NCBI RefSeq assembly: GCF_000222685.1
Contig: NZ_AFWJ01000112.1
Coordinates: 154,087-218,086 of the forward strand
Direction: 5' to 3'
DNA from: Vibrio nigripulchritudo ATCC 27043
GTDB taxonomy: Bacteria; Pseudomonadota; Gammaproteobacteria; Enterobacterales; Vibrionaceae
DNA: 64,000 bases
Part shown: piece by piece, positions 7,680 to 17,326 of the stretch
Layout: each line of letters opens with the position of its first letter
Numbering within the stretch: position 1 is the stretch's first letter
Notes under the pieces: generated by a model
What the model was told of the DNA's origin: nothing
The model's database searches: none
The model's input: only the letters and a program-made list of their open reading frames with translations
Made by a program: the position numbers and the translations under genes

Positions 7680-8969
7680 TTATTCTGCTGCCAGAATAGC
7701 GAAACAGCGATCTGCTGCTTCCAGAGTCGCTTCGATTTCTTTCTGACCGTGTGCCAGAGAAGTGAAGCTTGCTTCAAACGCTGAAGGAGCCAGGTACACG
7801 CCGTGTTCAAGCATTAAATGGAAGAATCGTTTAAAGCGCTCAATATCGCATTTAGTGACATCTTCATAGCTGGTGATTTCAGCTTGTTCAGTAAAGAAGA
7901 AACCAAACATCGCACCAACCTGGTTAACCGCCAGAGGAATACCGTGTTTGTCCGCCAGCGATTTGAAGCCGTCAGCCAGTTGCTTAGTGACATCAGCCAA
8001 TCGTTTTTCATTGCCTTCAAGGGTCAGTTCTGTCAAGCATGCGTAACCTGCCGCCATTGCCACTGGGTTACCAGAAAGCGTTCCTGCCTGATAAACCGGA
8101 CCTGTTGGCGCAATGTGCTGCATGATCTCTTTTTTACCACCAAACGCACCAACTGGCATTCCGCCACCAATGACTTTACCTAACGTAGTCAGGTCTGGCT
8201 GAATATTGTAGTACGCCTGGGCGCCGCCTTGAGATACTCGGAAGCCTGTCATAACTTCATCGAAAATCAGTACAGCGCCTTCCTGATCACAGATTTCTCT
8301 TAACCCTTCATGGAAACCAGCGACAGGTGGGATACAGTTCATGTTGCCTGCCACAGGTTCAACGATAATACAGGCGATCTCATCTTTATTGGCTTCAAAC
8401 AGCGCTTTAACAGACTCTAAGTCATTAAATGTTGCTGTCAGAGTGTATTTCGCAAAATCTGCGGGAACACCAGGAGAGCTTGGCTGACCAAGTGTCAGAG
8501 CACCAGATCCTGCTTTAACCAGCAAGCTGTCAGCGTGACCATGGTAGCAACCCTCGAATTTCAGGATTTTGTCGCGACCCGTGTAACCACGAGCCAGGCG
8601 AATGGCGCTCATGGTCGCTTCAGTACCTGAACTCACCATGCGCAGTTGTTCCATTGAGGGAACCAGTTCGGAAACCAGTTCCGCCATTTTTATTTCCATT
8701 TCGGTTGGCGCACCAAAACTTAAACCGCGATGAGCGGCTTCAATAACGGCATCGCGAATGGCAACATGGTTGTGACCAAGAATCATAGGTCCCCATGACC
8801 CAACGTAGTCAATGTAAGCTTTTCCATCAGCATCAAAAATGAAAGCACCGTCAGCGCGCTCAATAAACAGTGGAGAGCCACCGACACCATTAAAAGCACG
8901 AACAGGTGAGTTAACCCCTCCCGGAATTATATCTTGCGCTTTCTGATACAGCTCGGCTGATTTGGTCAT
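7680..8969 (-). CDS. hemL: Glutamate-1-semialdehyde 2,1-aminomutase
   Basis: PLP enzyme that converts glutamate-1-semialdehyde to 5-aminolevulinate, the C5 entry to tetrapyrrole synthesis. The class III aminotransferase fold is plain, with [13 protein letters not shown] (116-128), the FDEVMTGFR segment (237-245) and the PLP lysine K265 in [10 protein letters not shown]. The frame is open 47 codons further upstream, but I chose ATG at 8969: it follows AGGA, gives the normal 429-residue product beginning [12 protein letters not shown], and the upstream extension has no family resemblance. Its neighbour erpA is divergent. Confidence 0.96.
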   Translation of the reverse strand: MTKSAELYQKAQDIIPGGVNSPVRAFNGVGGSPLFIERADGAFIFDADGKAYIDYVGSWGPMILGHNHVAIRDAVIEAAHRGLSFGAPTEMEIKMAELVSELVPSMEQLRMVSSGTEATMSAIRLARGYTGRDKILKFEGCYHGHADSLLVKAGSGALTLGQPSSPGVPADFAKYTLTATFNDLESVKALFEANKDEIACIIVEPVAGNMNCIPPVAGFHEGLREICDQEGAVLIFDEVMTGFRVSQGGAQAYYNIQPDLTTLGKVIGGGMPVGAFGGKKEIMQHIAPTGPVYQAGTLSGNPVAMAAGYACLTELTLEGNEKRLADVTKQLADGFKSLADKHGIPLAVNQVGAMFGFFFTEQAEITSYEDVTKCDIERFKRFFHLMLEHGVYLAPSAFEASFTSLAHGQKEIEATLEAADRCFAILAAE

Positions 8970-9168
8970 GGAGAAATCCTCATAAAAGTTGAACGCAGGC
9001 ATTGTAACGATAAAGGTAGGATTTGCATTACTCATTTTAAAGTTTTGTGCGGACTGGTTGGAATTAGGCAATACTTGAACGAAGCAGTCAGGTATTAGAT
9101 AATCAGCCAATAATGTAAATTTAGATAAGTCGGCGTATTGACAAATTAGCCGAGTGAGAGAGGTCGTT

Positions 9169-9510
9169 GTGAGCGAAGTAAATGTACCCTTGTCCTTTTC
9201 AGATACAGCGGCAGCGCGCGTAAAAATTCTGATTTCTGAAGAGGAAAATCCTGAGCTGAAATTGCGAGTTTACATCACTGGTGGTGGTTGTAGTGGTTTC
9301 CAGTATGGCTTTACATTTGATGAATCAGTCAACGAAGGTGACACTATTATTGAAAACGATGGCGTTGTTTTGGTTGTAGACCCTATGAGCCTGCAATACC
9401 TGATTGGCGGTGTGGTGGATTACACTGAGGGTCTGGAGGGTAGCCGATTCTTCGTAAGCAACCCGAACGCAACGACAACCTGTGGATGTGGCGCATCATT
9501 TAGCGTTTGA
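9169..9510 (+). CDS. erpA: Iron-sulfur cluster insertion protein ErpA
   Basis: A-type Fe-S carrier that delivers clusters to apo-enzymes, including those of isoprenoid synthesis and respiration. The HesB/IscA fold is evident, with the three ligand cysteines C41 (GGGCSGF), C105 and C107 (CGCG). I chose the GTG at 9169 because GAGAGG lies 8 bp upstream and the product then starts [12 protein letters not shown], the usual ErpA N-end (113 residues); an in-frame GTG five codons earlier is possible. The client IspG is encoded at 51222 in this window. hemL and erpA are divergent. Confidence 0.95.
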   Translation: MSEVNVPLSFSDTAAARVKILISEEENPELKLRVYITGGGCSGFQYGFTFDESVNEGDTIIENDGVVLVVDPMSLQYLIGGVVDYTEGLEGSRFFVSNPNATTTCGCGASFSV

Positions 9511-9542
9511 TCCCACCTTTGATACAAAGCTTAATTATTTGA

Positions 9543-9569
9543 AAACCCAGCAGTAAGCTGGGTTTTTTC
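9543..9569 (+). terminator. erpA terminator
   Basis: AAACCCAGC (9543-9551) pairs with GCTGGGTTT (9557-9565) and runs into a T-tract. Confidence 0.9.
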
Positions 9570-9656
9570 ATTTCTATGTGATTTGAGTGGCATTTTCTTT
9601 CTCGGTACGCTGTACTGGTTTTCTATACTTTATTAGCATTGTTCCACCTGCTCTTA

Positions 9657-9728
9657 ATCTTGGTTTAAGGTATCTCCGATATAATTCAACTAAGATTGAG
9701 CCTTTTGCGTTAGGATGTCGTAAAAGGC
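9657..9728 (+). promoter_or_regulatory. RND operon promoter with downstream dyad
   Basis: A consensus -10 TATAAT at 9680-9685 has a weak -35 (TCTTGG) 17 bp upstream. Fifteen bases past the -10 lies a 10-bp inverted repeat, GCCTTTTGCG with CGTAAAAGGC (9700-9709/9719-9728, one G-T pair, 9-base loop). There is no T-run after it, so it is more likely an operator or mRNA hairpin than a terminator. The adaptor gene ATG is at 9751 after AAGGA. Confidence 0.5.
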
Positions 9729-9750
9729 AAAAAAATAACAAGGAATTAGT

Positions 9751-10832
9751 ATGCCAATTGCAAGAATTAATGGCTTTTTTTCTCAACGCCCCTGGCTGGT
9801 TTCCCTCATACTCGTTACAGTTCTCACCGTTTGGCTTGGTTTAGGAATGCTTCGAGCAGAAGAGAATCCAACTGCTGAAAAAAAGAAGAGCCAGTGCCAC
9901 TCGCTAAAGTTGTCGTCAGCAGTTTTAGCGCAGAACCTACCGCAAAAAGCGTCAACCTTTATGGTCGAACCGCTCCTAACCGAGAAGCCACTCTTGGTGC
10001 TGAAATCGCAGGTAAAATCATTGCCTTGAAAGTCAGTAAAGGTGATGCCGTTAGAAAAGGGCAGGCTATTGCTCAAATTGATAAAGGCGATCTGGACATC
10101 AGGCTTGAGAAAGCCAGAGCCATTCTCTCGGTAAAAGAAAAAGAATTCAAAGCTGCCAACTCTTTGAAAAAGCGTGGTCTTCAAGGTGAAGTCGCTTACA
10201 GCACTGCACAGGCTGCTCTTACGGAAGCTCGTGCTGGTGTGAGAAATGCGCAACTGGCACTAAGCAACACTGAAGTCAAAGCCCCTTTTAGTGGCGTGAT
10301 TGAAGACATGATGATTGAAGTGGGTGATTTTGTAGGAATCGGCGACCCTGTTGCGAAGGTGCTCGATTTATCTACTCTGGTGATTGAAGCCGATGTCAGT
10401 GAACGCCACGTAGACCAGCTCAAGCTTAATAAAAAAGCCCATGTTCGTCTGGTAACTGGTCAGGAAGTAGAAGGACATCTGCGATACATTTCCAGAGTCT
10501 CCTCACCTGCGACCAATACATTTGCTATCGAAGTCGAGATTCCTAACCAAGGGCAGAGAACATCTGCTGGTGTCAGCGCTGAAGTGGATTTGCAACTTGC
10601 TACTCAGCTGGCAATAAAAGTCACTCCGGCTATGCTGGCTTTGGATGAGGCTGGAAATCTGGGTGTTAAGACCGTTCAGGCAGAAGATAAAGTGAAATTT
10701 GTTCCTATCCAACTGGTTAAAGCAGAACAGGATGGAGTTTGGTTGACGGGGCTTGGAAAGCAGGTCGAAATCATCACTGTTGGACAAGGATTCGTTCGCG
10801 ATGGCGACTCCGTAGTTGCCATTCGTCAGTAG
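9751..10832 (+). CDS. RND efflux periplasmic adaptor, reading frame interrupted at a slippery A-run
   Basis: Membrane fusion protein that links the inner-membrane RND pump (next gene) to an outer-membrane channel. The ATG-started frame encodes a cytoplasmic N-end and an anchor helix (~14-34, RPWLVSLILVTVLTVWLG) and would stop at 10029 after 92 codons. The rest, with a split biotinyl/lipoyl domain (GAEIAGKIIALKVSKGDAV and APFSGVIEDMMIEVGDFVG), coiled-coil hairpin, beta-barrel and membrane-proximal domains, lies in the -1 frame from 9885. The switch point is the heptamer A AAA AAG (9879-9885), placed exactly in the zero frame as needed for -1 slippage; a shift there gives a normal ~360-residue protein. 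It is either programmed frameshifting, transcriptional slippage, a recent one-base deletion, or a sequencing error in the seven-A run. An internal GTG (9894) could also start an anchorless form. Confidence 0.7.
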
Positions 10833-10843
10833 GAGACTGAATT

Positions 10844-13800
10844 ATGTACTCCGTGATAGATGCAGCGTTATCTCGCAGCAGGACCATGATCACCTTCCTG
10901 ATCCTGATTCTTGTTGCTGGCGCTTTGACGTATCAGGCGATTCCTAAAGAATCCAGCCCTGATATCACCATTCCTATTATTTACGTGTCTGTTGGTCACC
11001 AAGGTATCTCTCCTGGTGATTCAGAGCGATTGCTTGTTCGCCCGATTGAGCAAGAACTGCGTTCGATTGAAGGCGTGAAGGAGATGAACTCGACGGCGTC
11101 TGAAGGGCACGCTTCAGTCATGCTAGAGTTCAATGTTGGTGTGGACTTAAATAAAGCCATGGCTGACGTACGTGAAGCGGTAGATTTGGCAAAACCTAAG
11201 CTTCCAGCCGACAGCGACGAACCAACAGTCAACGAAGTGACATTGGCATCTGAGCAGCCAGTTCTCTCTGTGGTGCTTTATGGCACAGTGCCAGAGCGAA
11301 CTATCGTCCAGATTGGTCGCCAGATCCGTGACAAACTTGAAAGCTTCCGACAAGTTCTGGAAGTCGATATTGCTGGTGACCGCGATGATGTCGTGGAAAT
11401 CATTGTCGACCCACTTCTTATGGAAAGTTATGGTCTGGATCAGGGAGACATTTATAACCTGATTGCTCAGAACAACAAGGTGGTTGCCGCGGGTTTTGTC
11501 GATACCGGTTATGGTCGATTCTCGGTTAAAGTCCCTTCAGTTTTTGATTCCTTGAAAGATGTTCTGGAATTGCCTGTTAAAGTTGATGGGAAGCAGGTGA
11601 TTACCTTTGGAGACATTGCCACAGTCAGACGTGCGTTTCGTGACCCGGAAAGTTATGCTCGTTTAGATGGTGAGTCCGCCGTCGTTTTGGATGTGAAAAA
11701 ACGTGCCGGTGAAAACATCATTGATACCGTTGAACTGGTGAAAACCGTTCTTAGTGAAGCACAGAAGCGCGAGGACTGGCCGTCGAACCTGTTGGTTAAG
11801 TACACGTGGGATGAATCCAAAGATGTGAAGATCATGCTTAATGACCTTCAAAACAACATCTTGTCTGCCATTATTTTGGTGGTCATTGTGATCATCGCTA
11901 TTTTAGGTACCCGTACCGCATTTTTGGTTGGGGTATCGATTCCAGGCTCTTTCCTAACCGGTCTTTTGGTGTTGGCGATCTTTGGTCTTACCGTCAATAT
12001 CGTGGTTCTGTTCTCGTTGATCATGGCCGTCGGTATGTTGGTAGACGGCGCAATCGTGGTCACCGAGTTTGCGGATCGCCGGATGCAGGAAGGCGTTCAT
12101 AAGCGGGAAGCTTACCGGGATGCTGCAAAACGCATGGCGTGGCCAATCACCGCATCTACCGCAACCACACTGGCTGCATTTGCTCCACTTCTATTCTGGC
12201 CAGACGTAACTGGCGAGTTTATGAAGTATTTGCCGTTGACCCTTATCGCAACGCTGTCTGCATCGCTTGTCATGGCGTTGCTGTTTGTTCCGGTATTAGG
12301 TGGGCTGTTAGGTAAACCTCAATTCGTGTCGCCTGCTAAACAAGCTGAGATGGTGGCATTGCATGATGGCGATTTTGAAAAGGCAACAGGTTTAACCAAG
12401 GCTTACTACAAGACCTTGTCGGTTGCGATAAAGCATCCACTCAAGATACTTTTGTCCGCAATTCTACTGGCGATTGCCGTTGGTTTTGCCTATGGAAAAG
12501 CGGGGTTAGGTGCAGAGTTCTTCCCAGAAGTGGATCCCCCTTTCTTTACCGTAAAAGTGCGTTCTCATGGTGATTTGTCTCTTCGTGAGAAAGATACCAT
12601 CATGCGCGAGGTTGAAGCCGTTGTACTTGGGCACGATGAGTTTAAAAGTGTTTACACCAAAACTGGCGGAAAAGAAGAGATCGGGCAAATTCAAATCACG
12701 CCTGTTGATTGGCAGTATCGCCGCAAGGTTAAGGTGATTATTGACGAACTGCGCGAAGCGACAGATAAATTTGCTGGCGTGGAGATCGAGTATAAGTTCC
12801 CTGACGCAGGTCCTCCTGTTGAAAATGATCTTGTGATTGAAATGTCCTCCCGCATTCCAAGTGGCTTAGATGATGCGGCTAAGATAGTTCGTCACTGGGC
12901 AGATTCCTACCCTGCATTTACTAACTTGAACGATACTTCAAGCAAAGAAGGGATCGACTGGCAAATCGACATTCGCCGTGATGATGCCTCACGCTTTGCT
13001 GCGGACGCCACCTTGGTGGGTAACACGGTTCAGTTTGTCACTAACGGTCTGAAGATTGGCGATTACTTGCCAGATGATGCCAATGAAGAAGTTGACATCT
13101 TGGTGCGTTTCCCTGAAGACAAGCGTGATATCGGGCGTTTTGATCAACTTAGGGTGAAAACTCAGGCGGGTTTGGTTCCAATTACCAACTTTGCTGAGAT
13201 CACTCCAAGTCAAAAGCAGGATACGATCAGTCGAATCGACGGTCACCGTATCATCAATATCATGGCAGACATGAAGGAAGGGTATAACCTGACCAACGAA
13301 TTGCCAGGTATTGAGCAGGCACTGTCTGAGTTGGAACTACCGGCTGGTGTGGAATACAAAATCCGAGGTCAGAATGAAGAGCAGCAAAACTCTTCTGCTT
13401 TCCTACAAAAAGCTTTCCTGATTGCCTTGGCAGTCATGGCTCTGATATTGATCACTCAGTTCAACAGCTTCTATCAGGCGCTACTGATATTGAGTGCGGT
13501 TCTGTTCTCAACGGTAGGGGTCTTTGTCGGATTGCTGATATTCCAACGACCATTCGGGGTCATCATGTCCGGTATCGGTGTGATTGCTCTGGCAGGTATT
13601 GTGGTGAACAACAATATTGTATTGATTGATACCTACAATCAGTTGAGAAAGCGTGGTCTAGATAAGACAACCGCTATTCTGAGAACCGGTGTTCAGCGTT
13701 TGAGACCTGTTATGTTAACAACCGTGACAACCATACTGGGGCTATTACCTATGGTACTGGAGATGAACATCGACCTAATCAATCAGAAGATTGAATTTGG

Positions 13801-13978
13801 TGCGCCTAGTACTCAATGGTGGTCTCAACTTGCAACGGCAGTTGCGGGTGGACTCGCGTTTGCCACGGTTCTTACATTGGTACTGACTCCGTGTCTATTG
13901 ATGCTAGGACGTGAGCCTAAAGAAGTGAGCAGACCTGAGTCTGAACCAGAGTTAGAATTGGTGGATAAAGCTTCCTGA
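10844..13978 (+). CDS. RND (AcrB-type) multidrug efflux pump permease
   Basis: Inner-membrane proton- or sodium-driven efflux pump of 1044 residues with the usual twofold build: TM1 (~14-33), large periplasmic loop, TM2-6 (~335-475), TM7 (~530), second periplasmic loop, TM8-12 (~870-1020). In TM4 the motif is GMLVDGAIVVTE: D401 matches AcrB D407, but the D408 place is G402. In TM10 the AcrB K940 place is Asn (IVVNNNIVLID). That pattern marks a subclass distant from AcrB. The ATG follows AGGAGA, 12 bp after the adaptor stop, so the two are one operon; no outer-membrane channel gene is adjacent, so it presumably uses TolC. V. cholerae names its pumps vexA-M; I am not sure which letter corresponds. 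Confidence 0.95.
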   Translation: MYSVIDAALSRSRTMITFLILILVAGALTYQAIPKESSPDITIPIIYVSVGHQGISPGDSERLLVRPIEQELRSIEGVKEMNSTASEGHASVMLEFNVGVDLNKAMADVREAVDLAKPKLPADSDEPTVNEVTLASEQPVLSVVLYGTVPERTIVQIGRQIRDKLESFRQVLEVDIAGDRDDVVEIIVDPLLMESYGLDQGDIYNLIAQNNKVVAAGFVDTGYGRFSVKVPSVFDSLKDVLELPVKVDGKQVITFGDIATVRRAFRDPESYARLDGESAVVLDVKKRAGENIIDTVELVKTVLSEAQKREDWPSNLLVKYTWDESKDVKIMLNDLQNNILSAIILVVIVIIAILGTRTAFLVGVSIPGSFLTGLLVLAIFGLTVNIVVLFSLIMAVGMLVDGAIVVTEFADRRMQEGVHKREAYRDAAKRMAWPITASTATTLAAFAPLLFWPDVTGEFMKYLPLTLIATLSASLVMALLFVPVLGGLLGKPQFVSPAKQAEMVALHDGDFEKATGLTKAYYKTLSVAIKHPLKILLSAILLAIAVGFAYGKAGLGAEFFPEVDPPFFTVKVRSHGDLSLREKDTIMREVEAVVLGHDEFKSVYTKTGGKEEIGQIQITPVDWQYRRKVKVIIDELREATDKFAGVEIEYKFPDAGPPVENDLVIEMSSRIPSGLDDAAKIVRHWADSYPAFTNLNDTSSKEGIDWQIDIRRDDASRFAADATLVGNTVQFVTNGLKIGDYLPDDANEEVDILVRFPEDKRDIGRFDQLRVKTQAGLVPITNFAEITPSQKQDTISRIDGHRIINIMADMKEGYNLTNELPGIEQALSELELPAGVEYKIRGQNEEQQNSSAFLQKAFLIALAVMALILITQFNSFYQALLILSAVLFSTVGVFVGLLIFQRPFGVIMSGIGVIALAGIVVNNNIVLIDTYNQLRKRGLDKTTAILRTGVQRLRPVMLTTVTTILGLLPMVLEMNIDLINQKIEFGAPSTQWWSQLATAVAGGLAFATVLTLVLTPCLLMLGREPKEVSRPESEPELELVDKAS

Positions 13979-13998
13979 TAGCGCTAGCCAGAAATGCA

Positions 13999-14026
13999 AA
14001 CGCCAGCCCTTGGGCTGGCGTTTTTT
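13999..14026 (+). terminator. RND operon terminator
   Basis: AACGCCAGCCC with GGGCTGGCGTT around a TT loop, then a T-tract on the plus strand. In the other direction only TTTGC follows, so it may serve the M23 gene less well. Confidence 0.9.
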
Positions 14027-14041
14027 ATTGATGTCAGAAAA

Positions 14042-15334
14042 CTAGCTTTCTATTGGCTGCAACAACACTTTGTACTTTTCTAGCTGCTCTAATCTGATTT
14101 TCGAGTTAGCAACAAAGGTTTGCTTGGCTTTTCCCTTTAACGATTTCGCTTCCGGTAGTTTCACTGTTCTTGGGTTTTTATGAACACCGTTAACCAAAAA
14201 TTCGTAATGCAGGTGAGGGCCCGTTACACGACCAGTTCCGCCTAATGTTCCCACCGTTTGTCCCTGTTTTACCCGCTGACCAGTTTTAACAGAGCGCTTT
14301 TTCAGGTGAAGGTATTTTGTAATGTAAGTGCTGCTGTGTCTGATGAAAACATAGTTACCGTTGAATTTGTTGTAACCAGCCTTTTCAACAATGCCGTCAC
14401 CCGCCGCCCAAATTGGCGTTCCAACAGGGGCCACATAGTCGGTGCCTCGGTGCGGTCTGACGCGCCCCGTTACTGGATGAAGTCGTCTTGGGTTAAAGTT
14501 GGAACTCACGTATCGGAAGTTAACAGGGGAGCGCAAGAATGCCTTTTTCATGGCTCGCCCATCTTGGTCATAGTAGTTACCGGTTTTCTTGTCGCGAATG
14601 GCTTTAAAGGTGTCCCCCTGGTTGGTAAAAATAGCGGCTATGATATTGCCACGACCAACCTTTTCACCTTCTACAACCTTTTCTTCGTATAGAACCTGGA
14701 AGTTGTCGCCTTTGCGAATATCCAGAGCGAAGTCGATATCCCAACCAAAGATCCCAGCCAGTTCCATTATCTGATTGGCATTTAATCCTGCTGTGACACC
14801 AGCATTCCAAAAGTTAGAGGTAATTTCGGCTTCGGCATAGTTGTATTGAACATTTACCTCTTTCTTTTTCAGTTGAGAGGTATAGCGATCATCTGCACGG
14901 GTAATACTGAAGGTTTCGAAGGCATTTAGCTGCCGATTCAAATGAATCAGCTCATTATTTTCGTCAAAGCCGAATTTTAGCGTATCACCAGGTCTTAACC
15001 GGGAGAGCTGCTGATTTATTTCTTTGTTGCTACTGATGAGGTTATGCAGCAAACGTGGAGACAATCCGATGCGGTTAAACAGAATTGCAGCACTTTCTCC
15101 GGAGCCTACTTTATGTGTTTCCCAGCGAATAAGAGAAAGGGTTTTAGGTTCGTAGCTCGGGCTGAGATTTGTACCATCTATATCAATGGAATAAACCTTT
15201 CCAACTTCTAGGGTTTGATCATTGGGTCTGAGCTCTTTGGCGTCTGGAAGAAGAAACACTGCGCCAAACACTATCGCAGAAAAGAAGGCAATCCATACTC
15301 GATGCAGCAGAGAAAGACGTGCGAATTTAGACAT
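14042..15334 (-). CDS. M23 family murein DD-endopeptidase (MepM/Shy type)
   Basis: Zinc peptidase that cuts peptidoglycan cross-links so that the wall can grow. Order: short cytoplasmic end, signal anchor (~11-30, VWIAFFSAIVFGAVFLLP), an OapA-like/LysM-like region (~60-140), a connecting domain, and the LytM/M23 catalytic domain (~285-395) with HxxxD in PHRGTDYVAP and HxH in GPHLHYEF, all zinc ligands present. With 430 residues it has the length of MepM. V. cholerae has three such enzymes (ShyA, ShyB, ShyC); by position this is most likely the ShyC counterpart, from memory. The start ATG is 15334; the divergent neighbour is tyrS. Confidence 0.92.
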   Translation of the reverse strand: MSKFARLSLLHRVWIAFFSAIVFGAVFLLPDAKELRPNDQTLEVGKVYSIDIDGTNLSPSYEPKTLSLIRWETHKVGSGESAAILFNRIGLSPRLLHNLISSNKEINQQLSRLRPGDTLKFGFDENNELIHLNRQLNAFETFSITRADDRYTSQLKKKEVNVQYNYAEAEITSNFWNAGVTAGLNANQIMELAGIFGWDIDFALDIRKGDNFQVLYEEKVVEGEKVGRGNIIAAIFTNQGDTFKAIRDKKTGNYYDQDGRAMKKAFLRSPVNFRYVSSNFNPRRLHPVTGRVRPHRGTDYVAPVGTPIWAAGDGIVEKAGYNKFNGNYVFIRHSSTYITKYLHLKKRSVKTGQRVKQGQTVGTLGGTGRVTGPHLHYEFLVNGVHKNPRTVKLPEAKSLKGKAKQTFVANSKIRLEQLEKYKVLLQPIES

Positions 15335-15464
15335 CGGAATCCATTTATTGGGTTAATGATATAAAAAAGACAATTACTGAGTCTAACTGGTTTCAAAACT
15401 GAGCGCTATTCAAGTAAGATGGCGGAATATCAAATTTTTGCCAAATCTGTGGGAGTGAACAAGA

Positions 15465-16652
15465 ATGGCGAGTATTGAAGCAGCACTGGCTGAAATAAAG
15501 CGTGGTGTAGAAGAGCTGATTCCTGAAGAAGAATTGATTGAAAAGCTAAAAGAAGGGCGTCCTTTACGCATCAAGCTAGGGGCAGATCCAACTGCGCCGG
15601 ATATCCACCTTGGTCACACCGTTATTTTTAACAAGCTTCGTACATTCCAGGATCTTGGTCATGAAGTCACTTTCCTTATCGGTGATTTCACTGCGATGGT
15701 GGGTGACCCAACAGGAAAAAACAACACACGTCCTCCTTTGAGCCGCGAAGATGTTCTGCGTAACGCAGAAACTTACAAAGAGCAGGTTTTCAAAATTCTT
15801 GACCCAGCAAAAACAAAGATTCAGTTTAACTCTGAGTGGTTATCTGAGCTGGGTGCTGAAGGTATGATCCGCCTGGCTTCGAACCAGACGGTTGCACGTA
15901 TGCTAGAGCGTGACGATTTTAAAAAGCGTTATGCTGGTGGTCAGCCAATTGCGATTCATGAATTTATGTACCCACTTCTTCAAGGTTGGGATTCCGTAGC
16001 AATGGAAACAGATGTTGAGCTAGGTGGTACTGATCAGAAGTTTAACCTTTTGATGGGACGTGAACTTCAGAAATCGAGCGGTCAGAAGCCACAAGCTGTG
16101 TTGATGATGCCATTGCTTGTTGGTTTAGACGGCGAGAAGAAAATGTCTAAATCTGCCAACAACTACATTGGTATTAGTGAGTCACCAAGTGAAATGTTTG
16201 GCAAGATCATGTCCATTTCTGATGATCTGATGTGGAACTACTACGAGCTATTGTCATTCCGTCCACTGGGTGAAATTGAGCAGTTTAAGACTGACATTGC
16301 TAATGGCAAAAACCCACGTGATGTGAAGATCTTGCTTGCGAAAGAGATCATCGCACGCTTCCATACTGAAGCTGATGCCGATGCAGCCGAGCAAGAGTTC
16401 ATCAACCGCTTCCAAAAAGGAGCGATGCCAGACGAAATGCCTGAATTCGAATTCGATGCAGGTCTGCCAATTGCGAACCTTTTAAAAGAAGCCGGTTTGG
16501 TAAATTCGACTTCTGATGCGATGCGAATGATTAAGCAGGGCGCAGCGAAAATTGACGGTGAAAAAGTTGCGGACAACAAGCTGGTACCAGAAGCAGGCAC
16601 AGCGATTTATCAAGTCGGTAAGCGTAAATTCGCTCGTGTAACATTGAAATAA
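15465..16652 (+). CDS. tyrS: Tyrosyl-tRNA synthetase
   Basis: Class I aminoacyl-tRNA synthetase that charges tRNA-Tyr. The HIGH-type motif is HLGH (48-51), the KMSKS motif is at 226-230, and an S4-like RNA-binding domain forms the C-end (~330-395). With 395 residues and this N-end (begins [14 protein letters not shown]) it is of the TyrRS form distinct from the 424-residue E. coli type. The start ATG is at 15465; a T-run terminator follows. It stands alone between the divergent M23 gene and a convergent DUF454 gene. Confidence 0.96.
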   Translation: MASIEAALAEIKRGVEELIPEEELIEKLKEGRPLRIKLGADPTAPDIHLGHTVIFNKLRTFQDLGHEVTFLIGDFTAMVGDPTGKNNTRPPLSREDVLRNAETYKEQVFKILDPAKTKIQFNSEWLSELGAEGMIRLASNQTVARMLERDDFKKRYAGGQPIAIHEFMYPLLQGWDSVAMETDVELGGTDQKFNLLMGRELQKSSGQKPQAVLMMPLLVGLDGEKKMSKSANNYIGISESPSEMFGKIMSISDDLMWNYYELLSFRPLGEIEQFKTDIANGKNPRDVKILLAKEIIARFHTEADADAAEQEFINRFQKGAMPDEMPEFEFDAGLPIANLLKEAGLVNSTSDAMRMIKQGAAKIDGEKVADNKLVPEAGTAIYQVGKRKFARVTLK

Positions 16653-16660
16653 AAACAAAA

Positions 16661-16686
16661 AAACCTGGCAAATGCCAGGTTTTTTA
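16661..16686. terminator. Bidirectional terminator tyrS / DUF454 gene
   Basis: AAACCTGGCA/TGCCAGGTTT with T-runs on both strands (A-rich 16652-16663 on the plus strand, TTTTTT at 16681). It serves the two convergent genes. Confidence 0.9.
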
Positions 16687-16712
16687 ATGCCACTATTTCA
16701 GGAGTTCGTGCG

Positions 16713-17117
16713 TCACTCCGGCACGTAACTCTTGAACCTCAATATAAACCAAGTCTCGAATATCAGCAGGGATATGATCCCATACTGCCAATGCGTTCCC
16801 CACGCGAGAAAATAGAGCACGGCACCCATCGAAAGCCATATCAAAATTAAGGACTGAATTTTCTCAGCTTTGGTCAGCCCCTGCTTATTCTTCAGTCTGT
16901 TGGCGATAGGACCTAAGTATTTGTTGTTGAGTAACCAGGTCTGGAATTTTTCCGATGTTGCACCAAAACAATAAAGAGTGACCAGTAAAAACGGGACGGT
17001 TGGAAGTAATGGCACGAATACCCCAATAAAGGCAAGAGCAACAGTTAGCCAGCCTAGTGTGATAAGGAAAATGCGCTTTCCATTTGAAATTGATGTATTG
17101 CTTTGCACTTTTTCCAT
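16713..17117 (-). CDS. DUF454 (YbaN-like) inner-membrane protein
   Basis: Small membrane protein of 134 residues with the DUF454 pattern: two N-terminal helices joined by a Pro-rich turn (FVPLLPTVPFLLVTLYCFG, ~30-50), a conserved soluble stretch with SEKFQTWLLNNKYLGP, and two C-terminal helices. The E. coli relative is YbaN; its role is unknown. A Fur-box-like sequence lies about 90 bp upstream (17206-17224), so iron control is possible but unproven. It converges on tyrS and is divergent from the MgtE-type gene. Confidence 0.8.
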   Translation of the reverse strand: MEKVQSNTSISNGKRIFLITLGWLTVALAFIGVFVPLLPTVPFLLVTLYCFGATSEKFQTWLLNNKYLGPIANRLKNKQGLTKAEKIQSLILIWLSMGAVLYFLAWGTHWQYGIISLLIFETWFILRFKSYVPE

Positions 17118-17205
17118 TGGGTTAAGATCAGCCTGAGGTCAGTTAAAGTTACAATCCCTATTATAGGACATTCGCAATAGGGACAGCCATTCTAGATTTG
17201 CACTT

Positions 17206-17224
17206 AATGAGAATCAATATCAAT
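17206..17224. promoter_or_regulatory. Fur-box-like sequence
   Basis: AATGAGAATCAATATCAAT resembles the Fur consensus (GATAATGATAATCATTATC) in one half and loosely in the other. It lies between two divergent genes and could act on either. Similarity by eye only. Confidence 0.3.
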
Positions 17225-17326
17225 ACGGAGTACTATTGATCAATCAGTTATAACAGTCTCATTGAAGTAGATTATATCCTTGATATTGTTTGATTATTTT
17301 ACTGATAAATTTACTTTTTATTGAGC

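Noticed and set aside
8970-9110. N-terminal extension of hemL by 47 codons
   Set aside because: The added residues are unlike the family and the ATG at 8969 has a proper ribosome site.
9587-9844. 85-codon ORF across the RND promoter
   Set aside because: It covers the promoter and dyad and overlaps the adaptor start in another frame; no family resemblance.
9894-10832. Treating the RND adaptor as a normal gene starting at GTG 9894
   Set aside because: That product would lack the membrane anchor that is encoded just upstream in the other frame after a good ribosome site; a frameshifted full-length gene explains the data better.
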